In this document: positions 8,075 to 17,082 of the stretch, piece after piece
Layout: every line of letters begins with the position of its first letter
Numbering within the stretch: position 1 is the first letter of the stretch
Assembly (NCBI RefSeq): GCF_009916105.1
Contig: NZ_JAAAXQ010000016.1
Location: 1-42,042 of the forward strand
Source: Streptomyces sp. GC420
GTDB lineage: Bacteria; Actinomycetota; Actinomycetes; Streptomycetales; Streptomycetaceae
Length of the DNA: 42,042 nt
Reading direction: 5' to 3'
The notes under the pieces: model-generated
Database searches by the model: none
What the model saw: only the letters and a program-made list of their open reading frames with translations
What the model was told of the DNA's origin: nothing
Program-made: the position numbers and the translations under genes

Positions 8075-8527
8075 TCACGGCGGAGCGATGATGTCCAGAC
8101 GCGGGAAGTACGTGCGGTAGCGCGCCGCGTCCCGGGTGAGCAGCCGGTGCCCGGCGACGGCGGCATGGGCACCGATGTAGAAGTCGGGCAGCGGCGAGCG
8201 CTTCTGCCCGCCGTTCGCCCGGTACCGCTTGAACGCCTTGCCCGCCAGGAAGCCGGCCGACCAGGGCAGGGGGTGCCGCTCGTAGTCGTCTCCGAGCATC
8301 TCGTCCAGGGCCTCGACCGTGTCGAAACCCACGGAGATCTCCGCGTAGATCAGGGGACTGACCACCAGGACGCCCTCGTCCCTCGCCCGGGCAATCCTGT
8401 CGGCAGACCATTCACTCCACGTGGGGTCGCCGGTCACCACGTCGAGGATGACGCGGGAATCGACGAGCACCGAGGCGGGCGACTGCGCCGCGCCGACCAG
8501 GCGCGGCCGGGAACGCTCAGTCGCCAC
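8075..8527 (-). CDS. PIN-domain toxin (VapC-like), toxin of a type II TA pair
   Basis: A 150-aa PIN-domain ribonuclease. Putative acidic active-site residues are D23 (in VLVDSRVILDV), E63 (LIYAEISVGF), D115 (SPLPDFYIGAHA) and D133 (LLTRDAARYRTYFP). The usual Asn/Ser after the first Asp is Arg here (DSR). VapC toxins cut tRNA or rRNA and are held inactive by the partner antitoxin. The GTG start at 8527 lies within the antitoxin gene (11-bp overlap), with GGAG seven bases upstream, giving translational coupling. The N-terminal 18 residues before the PIN fold look non-conserved. It is part of the accessory segment between fabG and tldD. Confidence 0.85.
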   Translation of the reverse strand: MATERSRPRLVGAAQSPASVLVDSRVILDVVTGDPTWSEWSADRIARARDEGVLVVSPLIYAEISVGFDTVEALDEMLGDDYERHPLPWSAGFLAGKAFKRYRANGGQKRSPLPDFYIGAHAAVAGHRLLTRDAARYRTYFPRLDIIAPP

Positions 8528-8756
8528 GCAGCAACTCCATGATCTCGTCGGTGGACATACCGTCCACGTCCTTGCTCACGCGACTGCTCCGCATCCGGCG
8601 GACGAGCCGCTGTCCGGGTGTCTCAGCCCCTTCGACGCGGACGATCCGCAGGACTCCGTCATCCTCTATGACGTCGACCTCGTCGCCCTCGTGAAGGTTG
8701 TACTTGGCTCGCAGAGCGGCGGGGATGGTGACCTGCCCCTTGCTGTTGAGGAGCAT
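8517..8756 (-). CDS. AbrB/MazE-type antitoxin (SpoVT-AbrB domain)
   Basis: A 79-aa swapped-hairpin AbrB protein starting MLLNSKGQVTIPAALRAKY, the hallmark of VapB/MazE-like antitoxins. The domain covers about residues 1-45 and the C-terminal tail (MRSSRVSKDVDGMSTDEIMELLRGD) should wrap the toxin. The start is ATG 8756 with GGAGG five bases upstream. A longer frame to an ATG at 8837 overlaps the methyltransferase stop (ATGA) but would run through the inverted repeats at 8785-8811, which look like the operator, so the short form is preferred. It is autoregulated if the operator reading is right. Confidence 0.85.
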   Translation of the reverse strand: MLLNSKGQVTIPAALRAKYNLHEGDEVDVIEDDGVLRIVRVEGAETPGQRLVRRMRSSRVSKDVDGMSTDEIMELLRGD

Positions 8757-8784
8757 CTCGACCTCCAGTCCGGCAGGGTATCGC

Positions 8785-8811
8785 GTGGTAGACGTACCAC
8801 GTAATACTACC
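8785..8811 (-). promoter_or_regulatory. Nested inverted repeats upstream of the TA operon (operator candidate)
   Basis: GTGGTA (8785-8790), GACG, TACCAC (8795-8800) is a perfect 6+6 inverted repeat. GGTAG (8787-8791) and CTACC (8807-8811) add an outer overlapping repeat. TAGTAT (8804-8809 on the minus strand) can serve as a -10 box. AbrB-type antitoxins typically bind such sites to repress their own operon. Confidence 0.55.
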
Positions 8812-8833
8812 TCGGTCTCCGAGGCGCCTCGTG

Positions 8834-9646
8834 TCATGCCGTCCCGGAATCACTGCCTCCCGCGATGAGCAGGCGGTAGCCGTAGTCCATGGACTCCCTG
8901 GTCAGCAGGTCGGCGTGGCGGCGCTGCCAGGCTCCGGACGCCAGGTCCGCGTGCAGTTTCGCGATCGCCGGTTCGACTACGGACGCCGGAAGCTGGGCGA
9001 ACGTGGAACTCGCCTGACGGATGACGGGGTCCAGGTAGAACTCCGGGCGTCGCCAGTAAACCGTCGGCGAAGTCGTGCGCGACGGGGAAGGGCAGCACGG
9101 TGTGCGCGCCCAGGGCTTCCACCACGGTGGACAGGGGCGTGAAGCGGGCATGTTCGAGCTGCCGGATCTCAGGAAGGTACTCCTCGATCAGCCACAGCTC
9201 CGGCAGATGCCGGGGATCCCAGGTGAACACGACCTGCCTGCGGGAGACACGCCGCAGTTCCCCGAGCCCTCGGTGAAGATCGGGCCAATGGTGCACGGTC
9301 ATCACCGCCATCGCCGCGTCGAACTCGCCGTCCCCGAAGGGCAGGTTCTCCGCACCGGCCGGCACCTTCCGTCGACCGGGGTGCTGGTCCAGCATGGCCT
9401 GTGACGGGTCGACCGCGGTGCTGGTCCAGCATGGCCTGTGACGGGTCGACCGCGGTGACGTCTGCGTCGGCCGGCTCGTAGGACCCCGTGCCCGCACCGA
9501 CGTTGACGACCGTGCGGGGCGCCGACCAGGGCCTCGCGTATGACAGCGGCCAGGCGCGGGTCGGGCCGGCGGACATGTCGGTAGCCGATGCCGATGCGGT
9601 CGTACGTCGCCGTCGCCGGGGCTCCCCCGGAAGCAGAAGCGTTCAT
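8834..9646 (-). pseudogene. Broken class I SAM-dependent methyltransferase
   Basis: Pieces of one methyltransferase lie in order but in different frames. The N-terminal piece starts at ATG 9646 (MNASASGG, then YDRIGIGYRHVRRPDPRLAAVIREAL). The SAM-binding motif I follows in another frame (RTVVNVGAGTGSYEP, then VTAVDPSQAMLDQH). Next comes a third stretch, LPFGDGEFDAAMAVMTVHHW...VFTWDP. The C terminus (YWRRPEFYLDPVIRQASSTFAQLP...YRLLIAGGSD) is in yet another frame, with TGA at 8834. The breaks are near 9517 (a G/C run), at the 37-bp tandem duplication 9381-9454, and near 9055. With at least three frame changes it cannot encode an intact enzyme. Motif spacing suggests a UbiE/Methyltransf_11-type ancestor of about 260 aa. 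Confidence 0.85.
9381..9454. repeat. Perfect 37-bp tandem duplication inside the methyltransferase pseudogene
   Basis: Bases 9381-9417 and 9418-9454 are identical 37-bp copies, starting GTGCTGGTCC and ending GTCGACCGCG. They encode the segment around VDPSQAMLDQH twice. As 37 is not a multiple of three, the duplication alone shifts the frame. It looks recent because the copies are identical. Confidence 0.95.
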
Positions 9647-9776
9647 ACGCCGGATCCCACCAAGGCCGATCATCGACCCGGCAAGAGACCCGGCAGTCCT
9701 GCACCTGCCGCCTCATCGGCGGCCGCCTCGCCTGCAGCAGCGCGCTCACGGAGGTCCGACGGGTGCGCCGCGGTGT

Positions 9777-10664
9777 TCAGGACAGCGCGAGAGGCGTCGT
9801 CGGCTCCACAGAACCGGAGGCGACCACCAGCAGCAGGTCCCCCACGGTGGCGTTGCCGCTCAGTCCGAGCCGGGACAGCGGAACGGTGCCCGGCAGGGCC
9901 CGGGAGGCCACACCCAGCAGATGCAGGACGGTGTCGTCGCCCCGTACGGCGAGCAGGGCCGAGGCGTCGTCGGGTGCGATCTGTTCGAGAACGGCACTCA
10001 GCCGGTCCTGGACGACAGCGCACACCACGGACAGCCTGTCGGGCTCGCTGCGGGGCAGTGCCGCCACCGTGCGCATGACCTCGGACCGCCGTAGCGCGTC
10101 CTGGAGAACCTGCATCACCGCCGTGCGCTCGCCCTGCCATTCGTCCTGCGCGCAGAGAATTCTGACCATGGGCAGCCCGTCGTCCAGAGCATGCTGCCAC
10201 TGGGGCAGCATGAGGTCGATCAGCAGTGCTTCCTCCCTGAGTGGCGCGGCCGAGCCGTCCCCGGCGCCGATCCCTTGAAGCCACTGGTTCACCTCGGCCC
10301 ACCGCCACACGAGGGACCGGCCCACGGCTCCCTCGGGTTCGGGGAACGGCCGGTCGGCGTGACGCGCGCCATCCGCCCACTGCAGGACGTTCTGCCGGCT
10401 GCGGCCGGTCCGCTCGGCAATGTCGGCCACCCCCACCAACTCGGGGTCGAGCCGGACGATCCGCAGTCCCGGCAGTGCCCGGCGCAGCCGGGCGACGAGG
10501 CGGTGAGCAGCCTCGACAGCGTTCGCCCCGGTTCCTGCCACGTCCAGCAGGTGGCGGTTGCGGTGCCGGGTCAGCAACCCGTCGAACTCGTCGAAGACCA
10601 CCCCGACGGCGATGTCGTCATCGACGTCGATTCCCTCCACGACAAACAGAAACTCGTACTCCAT
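9777..10664 (-). CDS. HTH-containing regulator/antitoxin-like partner of the HicA-like gene
   Basis: A 295-aa protein not of known function. The N terminus (MEYEFLFVVEGIDVDDD) leads into an alpha/beta region with NAVEAAHRL. A DNA-binding segment of AlpA/MerR-like winged-helix appearance follows at about residues 77-130: VGVADIAERTGRSRQNVLQWADG, then FPEPEGAVGRSLVWRWAEVNQWL. The remaining 160 residues are helical with no motif I recognise. It lies 111 bp downstream of the HicA-like gene on the same strand, with a GTTGTC-N4-GACAAC inverted repeat between them. ATG 10664 is preceded by GGGGGAG at a workable distance. I infer an autoregulatory repressor, perhaps an antitoxin to the upstream gene. 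A stand-alone regulator is the alternative. Confidence 0.75.
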   Translation of the reverse strand: MEYEFLFVVEGIDVDDDIAVGVVFDEFDGLLTRHRNRHLLDVAGTGANAVEAAHRLVARLRRALPGLRIVRLDPELVGVADIAERTGRSRQNVLQWADGARHADRPFPEPEGAVGRSLVWRWAEVNQWLQGIGAGDGSAAPLREEALLIDLMLPQWQHALDDGLPMVRILCAQDEWQGERTAVMQVLQDALRRSEVMRTVAALPRSEPDRLSVVCAVVQDRLSAVLEQIAPDDASALLAVRGDDTVLHLLGVASRALPGTVPLSRLGLSGNATVGDLLLVVASGSVEPTTPLALS

Positions 10665-10754
10665 GGCCCCTCACTCCCCCGGGTCGCAGGCACCCTCCGA
10701 ACCCCTGCGTCAGAGCCCGCCTCCCCTGTCAGCAGGGTTACCCAGCGGACCCCC

Positions 10755-10770
10755 GTTGTCAAACGACAAC
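10755..10770 (-). promoter_or_regulatory. Perfect inverted repeat over a -35 box before the HTH gene
   Basis: GTTGTC (10755-10760), AAAC, GACAAC (10765-10770) is a perfect 6+6 repeat. On the minus strand it contains TTGACA, a consensus -35 box, 91 bp before the ATG of the 295-aa gene. A weak TAACCC lies 16 bp further. A repressor bound here would occlude the promoter. Confidence 0.6.
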
Positions 10771-10775
10771 ACTCC

Positions 10776-11030
10776 TTACGGGACACGCCTCGGATCGCCT
10801 TCCGGCAACGGACAGAGCGTGGCCCTGCCCGCGATCCTCCGGGCCGCGCGGTCGGCGTTCTGCGGAGTCCCCGGCACGGGAATCGTCAGGCACCGCCCTT
10901 CACAGGGGCAGTACAGTCGCCCCCAGTGGCCCTCCTTGCGGAGCGCCCACCCCTGGGCCAGCAGTCTGTCGAGGATCAGCCGGACCTCCTTCTTCGGGTG
11001 ATCCGCGGCGGACAACTCACGCCCGACCAT
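10776..11030 (-). CDS. HicA-like small protein with Cys-rich centre (possible toxin)
   Basis: An 84-aa protein. Its N-terminal half, KKEVRLILDRLLAQGWALRKEGHWGRLYCP, has the HicA pattern of a helix, then G-W, then R-K-x-G-H (H35 at the place of the HicA catalytic histidine), then a beta strand. Instead of the usual HicA tail there are four cysteines (C41, C43, C47, C73), which could hold zinc, and a PGTPQNADRAARRI helix. ATG 11030 has GGAGGG five bases upstream. A longer frame from GTG 11060 lacks a ribosome site. A TAGTGT -10 box lies at 11094-11099. HicA toxins are mRNA interferases. Whether this one is a toxin is inference from fold pattern and gene order. Confidence 0.7.
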   Translation of the reverse strand: MVGRELSAADHPKKEVRLILDRLLAQGWALRKEGHWGRLYCPCEGRCLTIPVPGTPQNADRAARRIAGRATLCPLPEGDPRRVP

Positions 11031-11238
11031 GCATGCCCTCCCCAACGGCCGTTCTGACACGAGAAGTTGACCGTCAGCCTCCCGTGCCGCACGACACTAC
11101 CCCTGAAGTACGACATTCGACGAAACCGCACGTCAACATGGCAACCGGGATCAGTTCGGCCATACCGGCCCGCCTGGAGGTCCATCCGTACACACGCCCC
11201 ACGCCCGGGGTGTCCCGGGATCACGGCACAGCCGGCGG

Positions 11239-11655
11239 TCAGCGGGCGAGGTGGCAGCGGATCTGCTTGCCGATGGCCGACCTGCGGATCTGCCAGCCGG
11301 GAGCGAGCAGGTCCAGCAGAGCCAGCCCCCACCCGGACTCCGCTTCCGCACTGTCCGGCGCGACGGCGCGGCGCCGGGGCAGCAGCACCGGGTCCGGGTC
11401 GTGGACGTTCACGGCGACCCCGAAGGCCGTGGCGTACACCTCCACGACCAGCGGCACGTGATCCCCCAGCGCACGGACCGAGTTGCCCGCCAGCTCCGAG
11501 ACCACGAGCTGCGCACTCTCGGCGGCGTCCGCATCCACGTCGTACTCCGCGAGTACCTCGGCAGTCAGCGCGCGTACCGAACGGAAGGAGCGCACGGAGG
11601 CACTGAGGTGCGCGGCGAAGCCCTGGTTGCGGCGGCGGACCGCCAATGCCCACAT
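11239..11655 (-). CDS. RsbW/SpoIIAB-like ATP-binding protein (HATPase_c), 5' end probably lost
   Basis: A GHKL-type ATPase domain of the anti-sigma-factor kinase kind common in streptomycetes. FAAHLSASVRSFRSVRALTAEVL is the N-terminal helix, AAESAQLVVSELAGNSVRAL carries the N-box (ELxxN) that binds Mg-ATP, VNVHDPDPVLLPR holds the D-x-D/G1-like region, and SGWGLALLDLLAPGW is the G2-like box. Such small ATPases usually sit divergently from an XRE-DUF5753/DUF397 pair, exactly as here, but the usual intergenic promoter region is missing. Homology to the ATPase and to the XRE protein meets head to head near 11650. ATG 11655 is the best start available and has no good ribosome site, so expression is doubtful. 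Confidence 0.65.
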   Translation of the reverse strand: MWALAVRRRNQGFAAHLSASVRSFRSVRALTAEVLAEYDVDADAAESAQLVVSELAGNSVRALGDHVPLVVEVYATAFGVAVNVHDPDPVLLPRRRAVAPDSAEAESGWGLALLDLLAPGWQIRRSAIGKQIRCHLAR

Positions 11656-12365
11656 CCGGCCGGCCGAGGTGTCACCTCTCCTGAAGGTGTACGGCATCGA
11701 CGATCCCGAGGTGATCTCCGCTCTGGAAGGACTGGCCAAGGACGCCCGCAAACAGGGGTGGTGGCAGACCTACAGCGACATCGTCTCGCCGGCTTACGCG
11801 GACTACATCTCGCTGGAGTCCGATGCCGAGAGTGTCCGCGAGTTCGCCCCGCTCCTGGTGCCCGGCCTGCTGCAGACTGCCGCGTACGCGCGCGAGACCA
11901 TCGCCGCCAACGCCATCACCCGTACACCCGCGGAGGTAGCCGCGCTCACAGAGGTCCGTCGGGCCCGCCAGGCTGTCCTGACCACCCCCGAACGGCCCCT
12001 CAAGCTGTGGGCCGTCGTTCACGAGGCCGTGCTGCATCAGCGCTTTGCCGTTCGTCCGGAAACCATGCGCGACCAGCTCCAACGCCTGCTCGACGTATCC
12101 CATTTGCCGAACGTGACCATTCAGGTCATGCCTCTCGACGCCACCCCTCACCCCGGAAGTGTTGGCGGTTTCAGCCTCGTTGGCTTCCCTGGCCCCATGC
12201 CGGACGTCGTCCTGCTGGAGAATCTCATCGGATCGTCCTACGTTGAGGGAGTCGACGACGTGCGAACCCTCGCCGATGCCTTCGAACGCATCGTGGCCGC
12301 CGCCAATGTCGACCGACGATTCGTTGGCCCTGATCGCCCGCATGGAAGAGAGACAACTCCGGTGA
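11653..12365 (+). pseudogene. XRE-family DUF5753 regulator: HTH lost, frameshift near the 3' end
   Basis: The DUF5753 ligand/interaction domain is intact: KDARKQGWWQTYSDIVSPAYADYISLESDAE, VPGLLQTAAYARE, then FERIVAAA. The N-terminal helix-turn-helix of about 45-60 residues that these proteins carry before 'IRPAEVSPLLKVYGI' is absent. Sequence before 11653 belongs to the opposite-strand ATPase. Near 12312 the frame changes: the expected ending (STDDSLALIARMEERQLR, TGA 12363-12365) is in another frame. The upstream frame instead runs on into the DUF397 gene and ends at 12586, so a fused product is formally possible. With no DNA-binding domain and no clear start, loss of function is the simplest reading. 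Confidence 0.75.
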
Positions 12366-12586
12366 ACGACGAGCGCACGGCCGAGCTGTACGCCTACGAC
12401 CTGTCGGCTGCCGTCTGGCGCAGGGCGTCCGCCAGCGGCGGAGAAGGCAACTGCGTCGAGGTGGCCGACCTCCCCGGGGGCGGCAGGGCCGTGCGGGACT
12501 CGAAGCGGCCCGAGGCCGAGCCCCTGCGGTACACGGCGTCCGAGTGGGCGGCGTTCCGGCAGGGCGTGATCTCCGGGGAACTCTGA
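12362..12586 (+). CDS. DUF397 domain protein
   Basis: A 74-aa DUF397 protein. It contains AAVWRRASASGGEGNCVEVADLPGG, then AVRDSKRPEAEPLRYTASEWAAFRQGV, the two conserved blocks of the family (W-R-K/R-S-S-x-S-x-x-x-G-x-C-V-E-V-A and V-R-D-S-K). The start is GTG 12362, which overlaps the native TGA of the XRE gene by four bases (GTGA), so it was translationally coupled to it. DUF397 proteins are small partners of XRE-DUF5753 regulators in streptomycetes. Because the XRE frame is now shifted into this frame, the protein could also be made as the tail of a fusion. Its regulatory partner is damaged, so present function is uncertain. Confidence 0.8.
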   Translation: MNDERTAELYAYDLSAAVWRRASASGGEGNCVEVADLPGGGRAVRDSKRPEAEPLRYTASEWAAFRQGVISGEL

Positions 12587-12602
12587 CCCGGTCAGTGTGC
12601 TC

Positions 12603-12635
12603 GTGGCCGCCCGCCGGACGTCCGGGGGCGGCCAC
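12603..12635 (+). terminator. Hairpin after the DUF397 gene
   Basis: GTGGCCGCCC (12603-12612) pairs perfectly with GGGCGGCCAC (12626-12635) around a 13-nt loop, 16 bp after the DUF397 stop. It marks the right end of the accessory segment before tldD. Confidence 0.65.
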
Positions 12636-12749
12636 AGGCATGTGCGCGCACATCGGGCGGGGGCGGAATGCGATGGCGGCCGGAAAATCGGCACCGCATG
12701 ATTCACTTCGGACGAGTACACCTCGGTCGGTGAGAAGGGGAGGCCGCTC

Positions 12750-14278
<1,529 letters not shown>

Positions 14279-14282
<4 letters not shown>

Positions 14283-15670
14283 CAGTCACGAACAAGCCGC
14301 ACGAGATCGTCGAGCGGGCTCTCGAGCTGTCCACGGCCGACGGGTGCGTCGTCATCGCGGACGAGCACTCGACCGCGAACCTGCGGTGGGCGGGCAACGC
14401 GCTGACGACGAACGGGGTGACCCGCGGCAGGACCCTGACGGTGATCGCGACTGTGGACGGTGCCGAGGGCACCGCCTCCGGCGTGGTGTCCCGCTCGGCG
14501 GTGACCGCGGACGACCTGGAGCCGCTGGTGCGGGCCGCCGAGGCGGCCGCGCGCGGCGCCGGCCCCGCCGAGGACGCGCAGCCGCTCGTCACGGGGGTGC
14601 CCGCCTCGCCCGCCTTCACGGACGGGCCGGCGGAGACCTCGTCCGCCGTGTTCGCGGACTTCGCCCCGGCGCTCGGCGAGTCGTTCGCGCGGGCGCGGGC
14701 CGGCGGGCGTGAGCTGTACGGCTTCGCCAACCACGAGCTGGTGACCAGCTATCTCGGTACGTCGACGGGGCTGCGGCTGCGGCACGACCAGCCCACCGGC
14801 ACGCTGGAGCTGAACGCCAAGTCCCCGGACCGCACCCGCTCGGCGTGGGCGGGCCGCTCCACGCGGGACTTCAAGGACGTGGACCCGGCGGAGCTGGACG
14901 CCGAGCTGGCGGTCAGGCTCGGCTGGGCGGAGCGGCGTGTCGAACTGCCGGCGGGCCGGTACGAGACCCTGCTGCCGCCGAGCGCGGTGGCGGACCTGAT
15001 GGTGTACCAGATGTGGTCGTCGACCGCCCGGGACGCGGCGGAGGGCCGGACGGTCTTCAGCAGGCCCGGGGGCGGCACGCGGATCGGCGAGAAGCTGGCG
15101 GAACTGCCGCTGACGCTGCGCAGCGACCCGAACGAGCCGGGGCTGGAGTCGGCCCCCTTCGTGCTCACCCACTCCTCCGGCGACGACGCCTCCGTCTTCG
15201 ACAACGGGCTGCCGCTGGCGCCGACGGAGTGGATCGGCCGGGGCGAGCTGACGCGGCTGCTGACCACGCGGCACAGTGCGGCCCTGACCGGGCTGCCCGT
15301 GGCGCCTGGCATCGGCAACCTGATCATGGACGGCGGCGACGACCGTTCGCTCCGGGAGATGATCGCGGACACGGAGCGCGGCCTGCTGCTGACCTGTCTG
15401 TGGTACATCCGCGAGGTCGATCCGTCGACGCTGCTGCTCACCGGTCTGACCAGGGACGGCGTGTATCTCGTCGAGGGCGGTGAGGTGGTCGGCGAGGTGA
15501 ACAACTTCCGGTTCAACGAGTCGCCCGTCGACCTGCTCTCCCGGGCGAGTGAGGCGGGGCGTACGGAGAAGGCCCTGCCGCGCGAGTGGAGCGACTGGTT
15601 CACGCGGGCGGCGATGCCCGCGCTGCGGGTGCCCGATTTCAATATGAGCTCAGTCAGCCAGGGCGTATAA
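14279..15670 (+). CDS. pmbA: TldE/PmbA-type partner subunit
   Basis: A 463-aa PmbA/TldE family protein, the non-metal partner that forms the closed heterodimer with TldD. It shares the TldD fold but carries no HExxxH; the equivalent region reads VYQMWSSTARDAAEGRTVF. Conserved family blocks include LRWAGNALTTNGVTRG near the N terminus and TLLLTGLTRDGVYLVEGGEVVGEVNNFRFNESPVDLL near the C terminus. ATG 14279 overlaps the tldD stop in ATGA, so translation is coupled. The pair stands alone with no nearby peptide substrate gene, so a housekeeping proteolysis role is more likely than RiPP maturation. Confidence 0.92.
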
Positions 15671-15740
15671 CCTCGTACGCGGGCCGCTCATGTGCGGCCG
15701 TCGGCCGCCGTGTGCGGCCCGCGGAAACGATCAAGGAGCT

Positions 15741-15752
15741 ATGAGACCGTGA
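15741..15752 (+). promoter_or_regulatory. AAGGAG site and 3-codon mini-frame overlapping the tyrS start
   Basis: The tyrS ribosome site AAGGAG (15733-15738) lies only two bases before an ATG (15741) that opens ATG AGA CCG TGA. This mini-frame's TGA overlaps the tyrS GTG start (15749-15751). The mini-frame may be accidental. It could also couple or dampen tyrS initiation. There is no room for a T-box in the 78-bp gap. Confidence 0.4.
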
Positions 15753-17017
15753 CGGACATCGTCGACGAGCTGAAGTGGCGTGGGCTGATCGCCCTCTCCA
15801 CGGACGAGGACGCATTGCGCAAGGCGTTCGCGGACGGTCCTGTCACGTTCTATTGCGGCTTCGACCCGACCGCGCCCAGCCTTCACCTCGGCAATCTGGT
15901 GCAGATCCTCACCATGCGGCGGATCCAGCAGGCGGGCAACCGCCCGCTGGGTCTGGTCGGCGGCGCCACCGGCCTGATCGGCGACCCGAAGCCGACCGCC
16001 GAGCGGACGCTCAACGACCCGGAGGTGGTGGCCGGCTGGGTGGAGCGGCTGCGCGGGCAGGTCGAGCGGTTCCTGGACTTCGAGGGGCCCGACGCGGCGA
16101 CGATGGTCAACAACCTGGACTGGACGTCCGGGCTGTCGGCGATCGGGTTCCTGCGGGACGTCGGCAAGCACTTCCGGGTCAACAAGATGATCGCCAAGGA
16201 GGCCGTCGCGCGGCGGCTCAACTCCGACGCCGGAATCAGCTACACCGAGTTCAGCTACCAGATCCTGCAGGGCATGGACTTCCTGGAGCTGTACCGGCGG
16301 TACGGCTGCACGCTGCAGACCGGCGGCAGCGACCAGTGGGGCAACCTCACGGCGGGAGCCGACCTGATCCACAAGGTCGAGCCGCACGCCGCGGTGCACG
16401 CCCTGGCCACTCCGCTGATCACCAAGGCGGACGGTACGAAGTTCGGCAAGACGGAGAGCGGCACGGTCTGGCTCGACCCCGAGCTGACGACGCCCTACGC
16501 CTTCTACCAGTTCTGGCTGAACGCCGACGACCGGGACGTCCCGGCCTTCCTGCGGATCTTCTCCTTCAAGTCGCGCGAGGAGATCGAGGAGCTGGAGCGG
16601 CAGACCGCGGAGCGGCCGCAGGCGCGGGCGGCGCAGCGTGCGCTGGCCGAGGAGCTGACGACGCTGGTGCACGGCGCCGGTCAGTGCGCGGCGGTCGTCG
16701 CGGCGTCCCGGGCGCTGTTCGGGCAGGGGGAGCTCGGCGAGCTGGACGAGGCGACGCTGGGTGCGGCGCTGTCGGAGCTGCCGCGGGCCGAGGTCGGTGC
16801 GCTGGGGCCGGTGACGGACCTGTTCGCCGAGGTCGGTCTGGCACCGAGCAAGTCGGCGGCCCGCCGGACGGTGAAGGAGGGCGGGGCGTACGTGAACAAC
16901 GTCAAGGTGACCGCCGAGGACGCCGTCGCCACGGCGGAGGAACTGCTGCACGGCCGCTGGCTGGTGCTGCGGCGCGGCAAGAAGAACCTGGCGGCCGTCG
17001 AGGTCGTCCAGGGCTGA
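15749..17017 (+). CDS. tyrS: Tyrosyl-tRNA synthetase
   Basis: Class I synthetase that charges tRNA-Tyr. It is 422 aa, the standard bacterial TyrS length. The HIGH-equivalent is HLGN at 46-49 ([11 protein letters not shown]). Tyrosine-binding residues are in [14 protein letters not shown] and GGSDQWGN, and the KMSKS-equivalent is KFGKT at 231-235. The C-terminal S4-like RNA-binding domain holds [21 protein letters not shown]. The start is GTG 15749, chosen by length and the conserved [15 protein letters not shown], with AAGGAG ten bases upstream. It lies 78 bp after tldE on the same strand and a strong hairpin follows. Confidence 0.97.
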   Translation: MTDIVDELKWRGLIALSTDEDALRKAFADGPVTFYCGFDPTAPSLHLGNLVQILTMRRIQQAGNRPLGLVGGATGLIGDPKPTAERTLNDPEVVAGWVERLRGQVERFLDFEGPDAATMVNNLDWTSGLSAIGFLRDVGKHFRVNKMIAKEAVARRLNSDAGISYTEFSYQILQGMDFLELYRRYGCTLQTGGSDQWGNLTAGADLIHKVEPHAAVHALATPLITKADGTKFGKTESGTVWLDPELTTPYAFYQFWLNADDRDVPAFLRIFSFKSREEIEELERQTAERPQARAAQRALAEELTTLVHGAGQCAAVVAASRALFGQGELGELDEATLGAALSELPRAEVGALGPVTDLFAEVGLAPSKSAARRTVKEGGAYVNNVKVTAEDAVATAEELLHGRWLVLRRGKKNLAAVEVVQG

Positions 17018-17029
17018 GCAAGCGGTGGC

Positions 17030-17064
17030 GGCGCCGCGGCCGGGAGGGTTCCGGCCGCGGCGCC
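17030..17064 (+). terminator. tyrS terminator hairpin
   Basis: GGCGCCGCGGCCGG (17030-17043) pairs perfectly with CCGGCCGCGGCGCC (17051-17064) around a 7-nt loop, 13 bp past the tyrS stop. It lies between convergent genes and can serve both directions. No T-tract. Confidence 0.8.
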
Positions 17065-17082
17065 GTCGTGTGTCACGGCGGT

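Noticed and set aside
8757-8837. Longer form of the AbrB antitoxin starting at ATG 8837 (ATGA overlap with the methyltransferase stop)
   Set aside because: The ribosome site GGAGG lies before ATG 8756 and the extension is occupied by the operator-like repeats. The overlap with a pseudogene stop is likely historical.
15671-15748. Possible T-box riboswitch for tyrS
   Set aside because: Only 78 bp lie between tldE and tyrS, too short for a T-box. No specifier loop or T-box sequence is seen.
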